NCBI GenBank assembly: GCA_050248955.1
Contig: JBFWRK010000016.1
Coordinates: 48,934 to 112,933 of the forward strand
Length of the DNA: 64,000 bases
Direction of reading: 5' to 3'
Origin: JBFWRK01 sp050248955
GTDB taxonomy: Bacteria > Actinomycetota > Acidimicrobiia > Acidimicrobiales > Ilumatobacteraceae
Shown here: positions 17,138 to 25,201 of the stretch, piece after piece
How the letters are laid out: each line of letters starts with the position of its first letter
Numbering within the stretch: position 1 is the first letter of the stretch
Notes under the pieces: model-generated
Database searches by the model: none
Seen by the model: only the letters and a program-made list of their open reading frames with translations
What the model was told of the DNA's origin: nothing
Made by a program: the position numbers and the translations under genes

Positions 17138-17329
17138 TCACCACGCGACGGTGGCGGTCGTCCAGAGCGTGGGGAACACTGCCAGCGCGAGTCCCAACGG
17201 CATGAGCACGAGCAGCGGCTTGATGCCGCTCCGCGTGCGCCGGCCGTACTTCCACGCGTCGCCGAGCGCGGCGACGACGAAGCAGAGAACTGCGGCGAGA
17301 TAGAAGAAGAAGGAGATTTCGGGGTCCAT
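17138..17329 (-). CDS. Small two-helix membrane protein (63 aa)
   Basis: A 63-residue protein of unknown function with two membrane helices (about residues 6-22 and 38-55) joined by a basic loop (WKYGRRTRSG). It starts at ATG 17329 with a GAAAGG ribosome-binding-like site 8-9 bases upstream. It follows a 19-residue peptide gene and ku on the same strand. The strong basic inter-helix loop suggests that the loop is cytoplasmic. Confidence 0.65.
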   Translation of the reverse strand: MDPEISFFFYLAAVLCFVVAALGDAWKYGRRTRSGIKPLLVLMPLGLALAVFPTLWTTATVAW

Positions 17330-17345
17330 GTCGGCGCCTTTCAGG

Positions 17346-17405
17346 TCAGGTGAGGATGATCACCAACAGGATGATGAGCAACAGTGTTCCCAAGCCGATG
17401 TACAT
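17346..17405 (-). CDS. Putative 19-residue hydrophobic membrane peptide
   Basis: A very short open frame, ATG at 17405 to TGA at 17346, starts MYIGLGTLLL and is followed only by Ile/Leu/Val plus a final Thr, i.e. a single membrane helix. It has an AAGGAG ribosome site 6 bases before the ATG, better than many neighbours. It lies between ku and the 63-aa membrane protein on the same strand, 16 bases upstream of the latter gene. Tiny single-helix proteins of this composition occur in many bacteria; function unknown. Confidence 0.55.
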   Translation of the reverse strand: MYIGLGTLLLIILLVIILT

Positions 17406-17484
17406 GACACGCTCCTTTGCGTTCGGGGCTCAGGAACGATTCCCACCTGTACGCGGCGGTAAACGTCGCGGACGACGAACGATG

Positions 17485-18411
17485 TCAGGCGCTCTTGCGC
17501 GCCCGCTTCGGCTTCTCCGCGGTGCGCTCTGCGTCCTCAGCCGAGCTCGCTGATCGCTTCGTCGCGGCCGACTTCTTCTCGGCGCCGCGTGCCGCCTTCT
17601 TCGCGGCGCCGGTGCTGGGGTGGCGGGTCTTGGCCGATGCAGCGTCACGAAGGCTTGCTTCGAGCGCGGCCGCCAGATCGATGACCGTGGCTTGTCTCGG
17701 CTCGGCTGCCACCGCCGCGGGAACCCTCCCGGCCACCTTCTGGTCGATGAGCTCCTCGATCGCGTTGCGGTACTCGTCCTGGTACTGGTCGGGCTGGAAC
17801 TCCTCGCTCATCGCCTCGACGAGCGACCGAGCCATCTTCAGCTCCTTGTCGGAGACGTCGACCTCGCCGAGCGCGTCGAACTCCTCGATCGAGTCCACGC
17901 CGACGAGCTCGTCGGGGAAGACGAGCGTCGAGAGCGTCAGGTGCTCACCGTCCGACCGGATCGCGGCCAGGTACTCCTTCTGGCGCATCACGAACCGGCC
18001 GATCGCCACCCGACCGCTGCCCGCCATCGCTCCTGCGAGCAACGCGTACGGTTTCGCGTTCTTGTCGGGCACGACGTAGTAGGACGCGTCGAACATGAGC
18101 GGATCGACATCGTCGTTCGGCACGAACGTCTCGAGCTCGATCTGCTTCGACTTCACCGGTGCGAGTGGCGCGAGGTCGTCGTCGGTGATGACGACGTACT
18201 CACCCTGCCCGACTTCGGCTGCCTTGACGATCTGATCCGCCGGCACCTCCTCACCTGTCGCTTCCGCGACCTTGCGGTATCGGATGCGCGACATCGACTC
18301 TTTGTCGAGCTGGTTGAACGAGATCGATTTGCGTCGAACGGCGGGGACGAGGCGCACCGGTATCGACACCATCCCGAAGGAGATCGTTCCGGTCCAAGCT
18401 GGGCGAGGCAT
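17485..18411 (-). CDS. ku: Ku protein, bacterial non-homologous end joining
   Basis: A homodimeric ring protein that binds broken DNA ends and recruits LigD. The 308-residue protein has the bacterial Ku core (RPAWTGTISFGMVSIPVRLVP, then DASYYVVPD, GRVAIGRFVMRQKEYLAAIR, ELKMARSLVEAM) to about residue 225. A long Lys/Arg/Ala-rich tail follows (about residues 250-308), of the type that contacts DNA and LigD. It starts 51 bases after the ligD stop, in the same operon. Confidence 0.96.
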   Translation of the reverse strand: MPRPAWTGTISFGMVSIPVRLVPAVRRKSISFNQLDKESMSRIRYRKVAEATGEEVPADQIVKAAEVGQGEYVVITDDDLAPLAPVKSKQIELETFVPNDDVDPLMFDASYYVVPDKNAKPYALLAGAMAGSGRVAIGRFVMRQKEYLAAIRSDGEHLTLSTLVFPDELVGVDSIEEFDALGEVDVSDKELKMARSLVEAMSEEFQPDQYQDEYRNAIEELIDQKVAGRVPAAVAAEPRQATVIDLAAALEASLRDAASAKTRHPSTGAAKKAARGAEKKSAATKRSASSAEDAERTAEKPKRARKSA

Positions 18412-18462
18412 GACGAAAATCGTACCCTCTGCGGTCGATCGCCAATCGCAGGGTTCCTCAGA

Positions 18463-20049
18463 TCAGAGCGCAGGCAGCTCCTGCTCGCAGCCGATCAACG
18501 CAGTGAACGGATCACCGATGTCGTCGAGCCGGTCGAAGACGTCGTCGATCGTCCATCGATCGGGGCGGAGGTCCGGGTCGTCGAGCTCGTCCCATTCGAT
18601 CGGCACCGAGACCGGCGCGCCGGCAGCTGGTCGGATGCTGTACGGCGCCACGAGCGTCTTGTTGATCATGTTCTGCGTGTAGTCGAGCCGCGCCTTGCCG
18701 CGGCGCTCGCCCTTCTGCCAGCGCCAGCTGACGAGGTCGGGGACGATGCCACCGACGGTGCGCGACACCGTCTCCACGAAGGTCCGTGTGTTCTCGAACG
18801 TGTACCCGCGGCACACCGGGATCAAGATCTGGATGCCGCGTTGGCCGGTCACCTTCGGCCTGGCGACGATCCCGAGGTGGTCGATCGCGGTGCGGAAGAG
18901 CCGAGCGAGGAGCAGCGTCTCGTCCCATGTGGTCTCGGTGCCGGGGTCGATGTCGACGAGTGCGTACGAGGGCTCCTCGGGTCCGGCGGCGGTCGACGTC
19001 CACGGGTGGAGCTCGATGCCGGCGAAGTTCGCCGCCCAGACGAGCGCAGGTGCCCCGTCGACGAGCAGGTAGTCGTGCGTCTCACCAACGTCCGCGAGCG
19101 GGTTCGGCCAGCGGCGCACCCAAGGCGGCGCGTGGGCCGGCACCGCCTTGTGCCAGAAGCCGCTGCGCTCGACGCCGTCCGGGTAGCGGTGGAGGTTGAC
19201 CGGACGGCCCGCGAGGTACGGCGCGATCCACGGCGCGATTCGCGCGTAGTACCGGACGATGTCGCGCTTCGTGATCCCCGACTGCCTGCTGCCTCTTCCC
19301 GGGATCAGCACCTTGTCGAGGTTCGTGATCGCGATGGTCGTGCCGGCGAGCTCCCACTCGCCCTTGGTGCCGAGCGCGTCCAGCGCAGCCAGCTCGGTCT
19401 TCGTCGGGCCGTCCCATCGGGCGGGCACCGCCTCGAGGACTTCCTCGTTCGTCCGCCCGCTGAGCACCGAACGGGGATGCTCCTCGGGTTGCCAGCCGGG
19501 TACGGCCGTGTCACCGCGCTTGTGGAGGAGCAGCCACTGGTCGTCCTTCGTGCGCAGGATGACGAATCGCCCGTTGAGCTTGCGACCGTGCAGCACGAAC
19601 TTCAGCTCGCCCTCATCGAGAGCCGCAGCGGCGTCGAGGCCGCGCTCGTCCTCCGGATCGAGCTCCCACCAACCGTCGTCCCAGACGATCACGTCGCCCT
19701 TGCCGTAGCCCGACGGGATCACGCCTTCGAACCAGCCGTAGTCGAGCGGGTGATCCTCGACCTTCACCGCCAAGGAGCGGACGGTTGCATCGAGCGTCGG
19801 CCCCTTCGGCACCGCCCAGCTGACGAACACGCCGTCGAGCTCGAGGCGGAGGTCGTAGTGGAGCCGGCGGGCGCGGTGGCGTTGCACCACGAAGCGGAGA
19901 TGTCCGTCGTACGACCGCGCGGGCGGACGGTCACCGGAGGGTTCCGGCGTCGCGGTGAAGTCGCGCTTCGCCTGGTACGCGCCGAGCTTGCCGGTCGGCT
20001 CCTTGCGAGCCGACCGTCGGCTGCCCCGGGTCGCGATGTCGTCCTTCAG
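18463..20049 (-). CDS. ligD: LigD-type 3'-phosphoesterase + primase/polymerase (no ligase domain), CTG start
   Basis: End-processing enzyme for NHEJ of 528 residues. The N-terminal phosphoesterase domain has AYQAKRDFTATPEPSGD (residues 24-40), H58, H64, D66 in RHRARRLHYDLRLE and H100 in VEDHPLDY. The C-terminal archaeo-eukaryotic primase-type polymerase has the metal-binding DxD in LVDIDPG (D366, D368) and RLDYTQN. There is no ligase domain; a separate ligase lies at 9507-10499. The conserved N-terminus has no ATG, GTG or TTG between the upstream in-frame stop and residue 53. A CTG at 20049 overlaps the pfkB stop as CTGA with AAGG 8 bases upstream, so it is the likely start. Confidence 0.9.
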   Translation of the reverse strand: MKDDIATRGSRRSARKEPTGKLGAYQAKRDFTATPEPSGDRPPARSYDGHLRFVVQRHRARRLHYDLRLELDGVFVSWAVPKGPTLDATVRSLAVKVEDHPLDYGWFEGVIPSGYGKGDVIVWDDGWWELDPEDERGLDAAAALDEGELKFVLHGRKLNGRFVILRTKDDQWLLLHKRGDTAVPGWQPEEHPRSVLSGRTNEEVLEAVPARWDGPTKTELAALDALGTKGEWELAGTTIAITNLDKVLIPGRGSRQSGITKRDIVRYYARIAPWIAPYLAGRPVNLHRYPDGVERSGFWHKAVPAHAPPWVRRWPNPLADVGETHDYLLVDGAPALVWAANFAGIELHPWTSTAAGPEEPSYALVDIDPGTETTWDETLLLARLFRTAIDHLGIVARPKVTGQRGIQILIPVCRGYTFENTRTFVETVSRTVGGIVPDLVSWRWQKGERRGKARLDYTQNMINKTLVAPYSIRPAAGAPVSVPIEWDELDDPDLRPDRWTIDDVFDRLDDIGDPFTALIGCEQELPAL

Positions 20050-21059
20050 GAACGCGACCTTACGGCGGTGTCATCGGGCCGCCGGACGTCGTTCACCGAG
20101 CGGACCTCCACCTTCTCCCGGAGCGTCTCGACCATCTGGCGCCCACCGGTCGCGACACCGTGGCGGGTGACGCCGGACGAACCGGCGGCGGCTGCCAACG
20201 TCAGCATGTCGATCGGTCCGAGCCCGCGCAGCGCGGCGACGGCGAGGCCGGCAGTCATCGAATCGCCGGAACCTCGCGCCTCGACCACCTCGAGCTGAGG
20301 TGAGGTGACCTCGTAGAGCTCGTCGCCGATCGCGGCGATCGACGGGTGCTCCGCGCGGGAGACCACGACGTCCACGACACCACCGGCCCGCAACCGCTCG
20401 ATCGCGCGCCGGATCGACTCGTCGCCGCCGTCGGCGAGACCGGCCGCTTCCAGTTCGACGTGGCTGATCTTGAGCAGGTCGATGCCACTTTGCATCAGGG
20501 CGTCGAGCGGTTCCTCGGAGAGGTCGGCGACGACGACGATGTCGTTGGCACGGAGGTCCGCTCCCAGGCGGCGGAACGTCTCGTCGGGGATGATCCGATC
20601 GGCGTGGGTTCCCGTGATCACGCAGACGCCGCTTGCCACCGCGGTTTCGAGCGTCCGCGCGTACAGGTCGTCGAGCTCGTGTCGGCTCAGCACCGCGGCG
20701 GGGATCTCGACGAGGACGGACCGCTCGGCGCCCCGACGGTCGTCGATGTAGGCACTGTTCGCTCCGGCCGTCTCGACGCCGCGCACCTCGAAGCCCTCGC
20801 CCAGCGCGAGCTCCTGGACGAGCGCTCCGGTCTCGCCGCCGAACGGGCTGCACAGGATCGGTTGCACGCCGAGGGTGCGCACCATCCTGGCCACCCAGAC
20901 CCCTTGGCCGCCCGCGTGCACGTGGAGCTCGGCGCGATCGTCGACCGTCTTCTCGATCGTGATCGTCAGCTGCGGAGCGGGAGCGAAGATGCACAGCGAT
21001 CCGGTCACCTCGTCGGCGCGATCGCTGGGCTGCTGCTGCTGCTGTACATCGTCGCTCAC
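20046..21059 (-). CDS. PfkB-family carbohydrate kinase (1-phosphofructokinase-like)
   Basis: A 337-residue ribokinase-fold kinase. It has the N-terminal sugar-site glycines HAGGQGVWVARMVRTLG, an ISHVELEAAGL segment and the PfkB anion-hole/catalytic motif ARGSGDSMTAGLA, where the D is the catalytic base. These suggest a phosphosugar (FruK/LacC) kinase, but the substrate is not certain. It starts at GTG 21059, overlapping the surE stop (GTGA). Its own stop overlaps the ligD CTG start. An N-terminal polyglutamine stretch (QQQQQ) precedes the domain. Confidence 0.88.
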   Translation of the reverse strand: MSDDVQQQQQPSDRADEVTGSLCIFAPAPQLTITIEKTVDDRAELHVHAGGQGVWVARMVRTLGVQPILCSPFGGETGALVQELALGEGFEVRGVETAGANSAYIDDRRGAERSVLVEIPAAVLSRHELDDLYARTLETAVASGVCVITGTHADRIIPDETFRRLGADLRANDIVVVADLSEEPLDALMQSGIDLLKISHVELEAAGLADGGDESIRRAIERLRAGGVVDVVVSRAEHPSIAAIGDELYEVTSPQLEVVEARGSGDSMTAGLAVAALRGLGPIDMLTLAAAAGSSGVTRHGVATGGRQMVETLREKVEVRSVNDVRRPDDTAVRSRS

Positions 21060-21925
21060 GACGCCCGCCCCGCGGCGCCGACCTCGGCATCGCCCGCGAG
21101 CGGTCCGGCGGCGACATGGCGCTCGACGAGCGTGGGGAGCGGGTGCTCGACGTCGAGGCGATCCTCGGTGACGCCGCGCAGTGCGGTCACCGTCGCCCAC
21201 CCGGCGTGGACGAGCTCCTCGTCGGAGCTGTCATCACCGACCTCGGCGTCGACGGCCAGCTCGCCGAACGGGGCGGCGGGATCGTCGGCATCGCTGTCGC
21301 GCGCTTGGAACTCGAACTGCAGTCCACGGTGCCCGTCGCCGACGGCGACGCGCACGGAACCGCTCGTACCCAGACGGCACCAGCGCAACCCCTTCACGTC
21401 GTCAAGGGAACGAGCGGGCACGTTCAGGCTCAGCATCGTGCGGTTCGGCGCCCGATCGCCGAGCCACGCCACGAGATCACCGGCAAACGCGCAGGCCGTG
21501 TCCCAGCGCCACGGATCCGACGCCTGCAAGCTGACCGCGATGGCGGACGCGCCGAAGTTCTGCGCCGTGAGCGCAGCGCCGACCGTTCCGGAGTGGAGGA
21601 CGAGTGGGCCGGTGTTCAGTCCGGAGTTGATGCCCGACACCACGACCTCGGGCGTGTCCCCGAAGGCACCGAACATCGCCGCGATGACGGCGAGCCCGGG
21701 AGGACCGTCGATCGCGCGACCGGGTTCGGTCACGCCCGCGATCTCAACGGTCGTCACGCCCACGAGGTCGTTCTCCGGGAGCCGGCCGATCGCCGCACTC
21801 GCTCCACTCATGTCCTCTCGCGGCGCCACGACGAGGACGTCATGGCCGCGGGTCTCCAGGTCCCTCGCGAGGGCGTGCAGCCCGGGTGAGGCGATCCCGT
21901 CGTCGTTCGTCACCAGCACTCGCAT
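21056..21925 (-). CDS. surE: SurE-type 5'/3'-nucleotidase
   Basis: A metal-dependent phosphatase acting on nucleoside monophosphates, often linked to stationary-phase survival. The 289-residue protein begins MRVLVTNDDGIASPGL, where N7, D8 and D9 bind metal. It also has APREDMSGASAAI (anion site) and VVSGINSGLNTG (Asn ligand). The ATG at 21925 has a GAGGAG ribosome site. It is the first gene of the surE-pfkB-ligD-ku run. Confidence 0.93.
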   Translation of the reverse strand: MRVLVTNDDGIASPGLHALARDLETRGHDVLVVAPREDMSGASAAIGRLPENDLVGVTTVEIAGVTEPGRAIDGPPGLAVIAAMFGAFGDTPEVVVSGINSGLNTGPLVLHSGTVGAALTAQNFGASAIAVSLQASDPWRWDTACAFAGDLVAWLGDRAPNRTMLSLNVPARSLDDVKGLRWCRLGTSGSVRVAVGDGHRGLQFEFQARDSDADDPAAPFGELAVDAEVGDDSSDEELVHAGWATVTALRGVTEDRLDVEHPLPTLVERHVAAGPLAGDAEVGAAGRAS

Positions 21926-22125
21926 TCCGCGCTCCTCGATGGATCGGGTCGGCTGTCGTCGTCGGCGTGACGCGTACCCGTTCGCCTGGGCCGGGAAACG
22001 CAAGTCGGCCCGTCTGGGGCTGTCGCCGAGGTCGATCAGGCTGCTCTGGACAACGCAGCGAGGAGCCGCTCACCGGGTGTGAGCGGTCGTCGGAGGTCCC
22101 TGGTCGTTCGCGCCAGTAGCACGGC

Positions 22126-22596
22126 TCATGCGTCCAGGTAGGCGCGCAACGTGGCCAGCTGCTCCGAGGGCGCCAACGGCTGCGCGATCGGCCGCCGCTC
22201 GGCGACGGCTGCGCACACCATGCACGATCTCGGGTGGATCGTCGCGAATGGCTGCCCTCGCGGGGCGGCCAGACACCCACACAACGACGCCCGCCGGCCG
22301 AAGCCGTCCGCCACCCCCGCCGGACGGAGCGCGTGGAGCTTGCCCGCGGTCGACCACACCGTGCCGCGCTCGTACGCCTTCAACGCCCGTCGACCTTCGC
22401 CCGTCAAGGCGATGTTGGGCTGCATCACCCGACGATCGATCGGCGGCACCGCACTCCAGCCGGCCCGACGCTCGTAGGCCCGCTGCCGGCAGGACTGACG
22501 GCAGTACAACCGGGGGCGGCCGGGTCGCCGGACGACGACGATCTCGCCGGAGCACCACAAGCACGAACGAGTCTGCATCGTATCGATCCCACTCAT
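22126..22596 (-). CDS. Cys-rich hypothetical protein with CxxC...YCxxxC zinc-finger-like N-terminus
   Basis: A 156-residue protein. Residues about 12-42 have CLWCSGE, a basic loop and RLYCRQSCRQRAYERR, a short four-cysteine zinc-finger pattern seen in many small actinobacterial proteins of unknown function. The rest is soluble with further Cys residues (LCGCLAAP, CMVCAA), giving a possible second metal site. The ATG at 22596 is chosen, with a second ATG at 22578. Its 5' end faces the gene-free region carrying CACGTG palindromes, so it could bind DNA there, but that is speculative. Confidence 0.68.
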   Translation of the reverse strand: MSGIDTMQTRSCLWCSGEIVVVRRPGRPRLYCRQSCRQRAYERRAGWSAVPPIDRRVMQPNIALTGEGRRALKAYERGTVWSTAGKLHALRPAGVADGFGRRASLCGCLAAPRGQPFATIHPRSCMVCAAVAERRPIAQPLAPSEQLATLRAYLDA

Positions 22597-22866
22597 GTCC
22601 GACGTCGTACACGACCCCTGCAACAACGATCCCGAGGGACCTGGCATGTTCGACTCGTCCCGGCGGACCTCGCGGGGCCCAGCGCCTGCTGCTGCTTCGT
22701 CCGAGCTCGGTGCGCCCGTTCCGGCGGGCTAGGACTGCTCTGCTCAGTTTCAGTTCAGCTCGACTCGACTCGACTCTGCCCATTCGGCTCAGCCCCTGCC
22801 CGGCCCACCCCGGACCACCCCGGCCCGGACAGCCCCTCCGGTTGCTCGGCTACTCAGTCGTTTCTC

Positions 22867-23250
22867 CACGTGAGGAAACCCGGGTGCGCAGCGTCGCCGT
22901 GAGCAATCGGTCGTTGCCCCACGTGACGGATTTCAGCAGCCGACATCAGCGCGCCGCCGTCCGTCGAATCGTCACGTGACAGTGCGGCTCGTCGGAGCAT
23001 CGGAGCATCGAGCGCGCCGCCTCGTGCGTGCTCGAAACGTCACGTGGCGATTCGACCGATGTCTGGGGACGGGCCGACCCGGTGGGAAACGTCACGTGGC
23101 GATTCGGCCGATGTCTGGGGACTGGCCGACCCGGTGGGAAACGTCACGTGGCGATTCGACTGACGAGTCCCGGACAGCGGGCCGCCTCAAGGCGCCAGGC
23201 GGCGATCGACTCACGGAGTCCTGGTGGAGTCTCTGGGCAGGCGTGACGTG
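22867..23250. repeat. Array of CACGTG palindromes at ~52-53-bp spacing
   Basis: Exact CACGTG at 22867, 22920, 22973, 23041, 23093 and 23145, plus GACGTG at 23245. Steps are 53, 53, 68, 52, 52 and 100 bases. The units from 23034 to about 23158 are near-identical 52-bp tandem copies containing GTCACGTGGCGATTCG; the site at 22973 carries almost the same motif in inverted orientation. Spacing of about five DNA turns would place the sites on one face of the helix. Confidence 0.8.
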
Positions 23251-23328
23251 GCGATTCGCCTGAGCGCCGCGCTGGGGGTGGTCGTGCAGGAACGTGAGCC
23301 AAGCGGTGGCGTTGGGCGCGAGGTGAAT

Positions 23329-23402
23329 CGAGCGAGGCGTGAGCGAGCGAGGCGTGAGCGAGCGCGGCGTGACGGAAGCGCGGCGTGACGGAAGCGCGGT
23401 GT
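23329..23402. repeat. Short tandem repeat (15-16 bp units)
   Basis: Four to five imperfect units built on GAGCGAGCGAGGCGT, drifting to GACGGAAGCGCGGCGT. They sit 100 bases before the TauD-like gene start. No function visible; likely slippage-generated. Confidence 0.6.
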
Positions 23403-23501
23403 GGGGGAGCGCGACGCGGGGAGCGGAGCGTCGGGCAGGAGGCGTGCGGCAGCGACGTCGTGACACTGTCGGCGCCGAGGTGACGGGCATAGTGTCGGGC
23501 C

Positions 23502-24611
23502 GTGGAACAACTCGTCGTCCGGCGTGACAGCGGTCCACCAGTCGTCGCCATCGAGCGTGGCGGCGAGCTCGTCCCGCTGCCCGCCCTCTGGCTCAGAGAG
23601 CGCAGTCAGGATCCGTCTCAAGTCGACCTCGTCAGCGCGCAGCGGCTCGTCGATCCGCACCGCTTCCCGATCGATCTCGAGGTCGTCGACGCCCACCTCG
23701 AAGGCACGACCGCGCACGTTGCGTTCAGCGACGGGCACGCTGCGGCCTTCGACCGCGACGCACTGCTGAGATCGGCCATCGGGCAGGATCTCTGCCCGCC
23801 GGTGCGTCCGTGGCGGGCGGACCTCTCGCCGCTGCCGGTGCACGATTGGCGGGCGATGGTGGAGGACGGCCCGTTCCTGGCCGCGCTCGGCGACTTCCTG
23901 GAGCTCGGGTTCGTCGTGCTGCAGCAGACGCCGACCGAACCGGGCACCGTGCTCGATGTCGCCGCACGGTTCGGCTTCGTGCGGGAGACCAACTTCGGGC
24001 GCCTGTTCGATGTGCGCTCGTACCCGGACTCCAACGACCTCGCGTACCGGCCGATCCCGCTCGGCCCGCACACCGACAACCCGTACCGCTCGCCGGTGCC
24101 CGGCATCCAGCTCCTCCACTGCCTCGTGAACGACACGAGTGGCGGGCTCTCGACGCTCGTCGACGGCATCGCGGTCACCGAGGCGTTGCGCGCGGAGGAT
24201 CCCGAGGCGTCCGAGCTCCTCGCCACGCTGCCCGTCCGCTTCCGCTTCCGCGACGCCGACACCGAGCTCGTCAGTTGGCAGCCAGTGATCGCGGTCGACG
24301 CACGTGGCGTGACCACCGGCCTGCGCTACAGCCCGCGCCTCGACGAGATGCCCGTGATGGACGTTGCCTCGACCCGCCGCTACCAGGCGGCGCGGCGGCG
24401 GCTCGGTGAGCTGCTGGTCCAGCCCGAGTACGAGGTCCGCTTCCGGCTCCAACCGGGAGAGCTGATGATGTTCGACAACGATCGCGTGCTCCACGGACGG
24501 ACCGGGTTCGATCCGCAGGAGGGCATGCGCCACCTGCAGGGCTGCTACATCGACCACGACGCGCCGCGCAGCCGATACCGCGTGCTGTGCCGCGACAGGA
24601 GCCGCATATGA
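23502..24611 (+). CDS. TauD/gamma-butyrobetaine hydroxylase-like Fe(II)/2OG dioxygenase (TmpA/PhnY*-like)
   Basis: A 369-residue dioxygenase with an N-terminal GBBH-type domain (LPALWLRERSQDPS, lacking the zinc-binding cysteines of eukaryotic GBBH) and a C-terminal TauD fold. Iron ligands are H190 and D192 (GPHTDNPY) and about H331 (VLHGRTGFDP). The next gene, overlapping as ATGA, encodes an HD-domain oxygenase-like protein. This pairing is known for phosphonate catabolism, where TmpA hydroxylates 2-trimethylaminoethylphosphonate or PhnY* hydroxylates 2-aminoethylphosphonate and the HD partner cleaves the C-P bond. The substrate here is inferred from pairing only. It starts at GTG. Confidence 0.82.
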   Translation: MEQLVVRRDSGPPVVAIERGGELVPLPALWLRERSQDPSQVDLVSAQRLVDPHRFPIDLEVVDAHLEGTTAHVAFSDGHAAAFDRDALLRSAIGQDLCPPVRPWRADLSPLPVHDWRAMVEDGPFLAALGDFLELGFVVLQQTPTEPGTVLDVAARFGFVRETNFGRLFDVRSYPDSNDLAYRPIPLGPHTDNPYRSPVPGIQLLHCLVNDTSGGLSTLVDGIAVTEALRAEDPEASELLATLPVRFRFRDADTELVSWQPVIAVDARGVTTGLRYSPRLDEMPVMDVASTRRYQAARRRLGELLVQPEYEVRFRLQPGELMMFDNDRVLHGRTGFDPQEGMRHLQGCYIDHDAPRSRYRVLCRDRSRI

Positions 24612-25201
24612 CCGACATCGTGCAGTTCACCCAGATGCGTAACGGCACCCGGGACGAGTACCAGCTCCTCCACCGCCTCGAGCGCCGACATGTCGACGCG
24701 CTCCCCGACCGGATCATGGCCGCGCTGCTCCGCCTCGACGACTCGCTCGCCGGCTACCGCGTCACCCGGCTCGAGCACTCGCTGCAGACCGCGACGCGCG
24801 CCCGGGCGGATGGGGCCGACATCGAACTCGTCGTCGCCGCGCTCGTGCACGACCTCGGCGACGAGCTCGCACCCGAGAACCACTCGCAGCTCGCAGCGGC
24901 GATCATCCGGCCCTACGTCCGGGCGGAGGTGACGTGGGTGGTCGAGATGCACGGCCTGTTCCAGATGGTCTTCTACGGCGAGCACGTCGGCGTCGATTCG
25001 AACGGGAGAGACGCCTATCGGGAGCACCCGTGGTTCGACTCGTGCGCCCGGTTCTGCGAGCGCTGGGACCAGGCGTCGTTCGACCCCGACTATCGCTGGG
25101 CGCCGCTCGATTCCTTCGAACCGTTGTTGCGCGAGGTCTTCGGCCGCCCGGCGTTCGACCCGCTCATCCTCCAGGAACTGCCCCGCGCCGCCCCGAGCTG
25201 A
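24608..25201 (+). CDS. HD-domain mixed-valent di-iron oxygenase-like protein (PhnZ/TmpB family)
   Basis: A 197-residue HD-domain protein. Predicted metal ligands are H57, H81, D82, H92, H115 and D154, in LEHSLQTA, LVHDLGDE, ENHSQ, VEMHG and RWDQASFDPDY. The last motif is typical of the phosphonate-associated HD family that oxidatively cleaves a 1-hydroxyphosphonate. However, the substrate-contacting Tyr and Glu expected 10 and 7 residues before the first His are L47 and Y50 here, so the substrate may differ. It is translationally coupled to the dioxygenase and overlaps the convergent methyltransferase gene by 38 bases. Confidence 0.8.
   Translation: MTDIVQFTQMRNGTRDEYQLLHRLERRHVDALPDRIMAALLRLDDSLAGYRVTRLEHSLQTATRARADGADIELVVAALVHDLGDELAPENHSQLAAAIIRPYVRAEVTWVVEMHGLFQMVFYGEHVGVDSNGRDAYREHPWFDSCARFCERWDQASFDPDYRWAPLDSFEPLLREVFGRPAFDPLILQELPRAAPS

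Larger units (their letters stand above)
22597..23501. other. 905-bp gene-free divergent region
   Basis: No convincing coding frame on either strand. It separates the divergent Cys-rich gene and the TauD-like gene. From left to right it holds a CTCGA simple repeat with C-rich tract (about 22740-22840), the CACGTG array (22867-23250) and a 15-16-bp tandem repeat (23329-23402). Promoters for both flanking genes must lie here, but no clear -35/-10 pair can be assigned. Confidence 0.6.

Noticed and set aside
22860..23150. parS (ParB-binding) sites suggested by CACGTG cores
   Set aside because: parS needs the flanks TGTTTCACGTGAAACA; the sites here have GTCACGTGGC and similar flanks, and no parA/parB genes are in the window.
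23034..23190. CRISPR-like array of ~52-bp units
   Set aside because: The whole unit, not just a short repeat, is conserved; there are no unique spacers of constant length and no cas genes.
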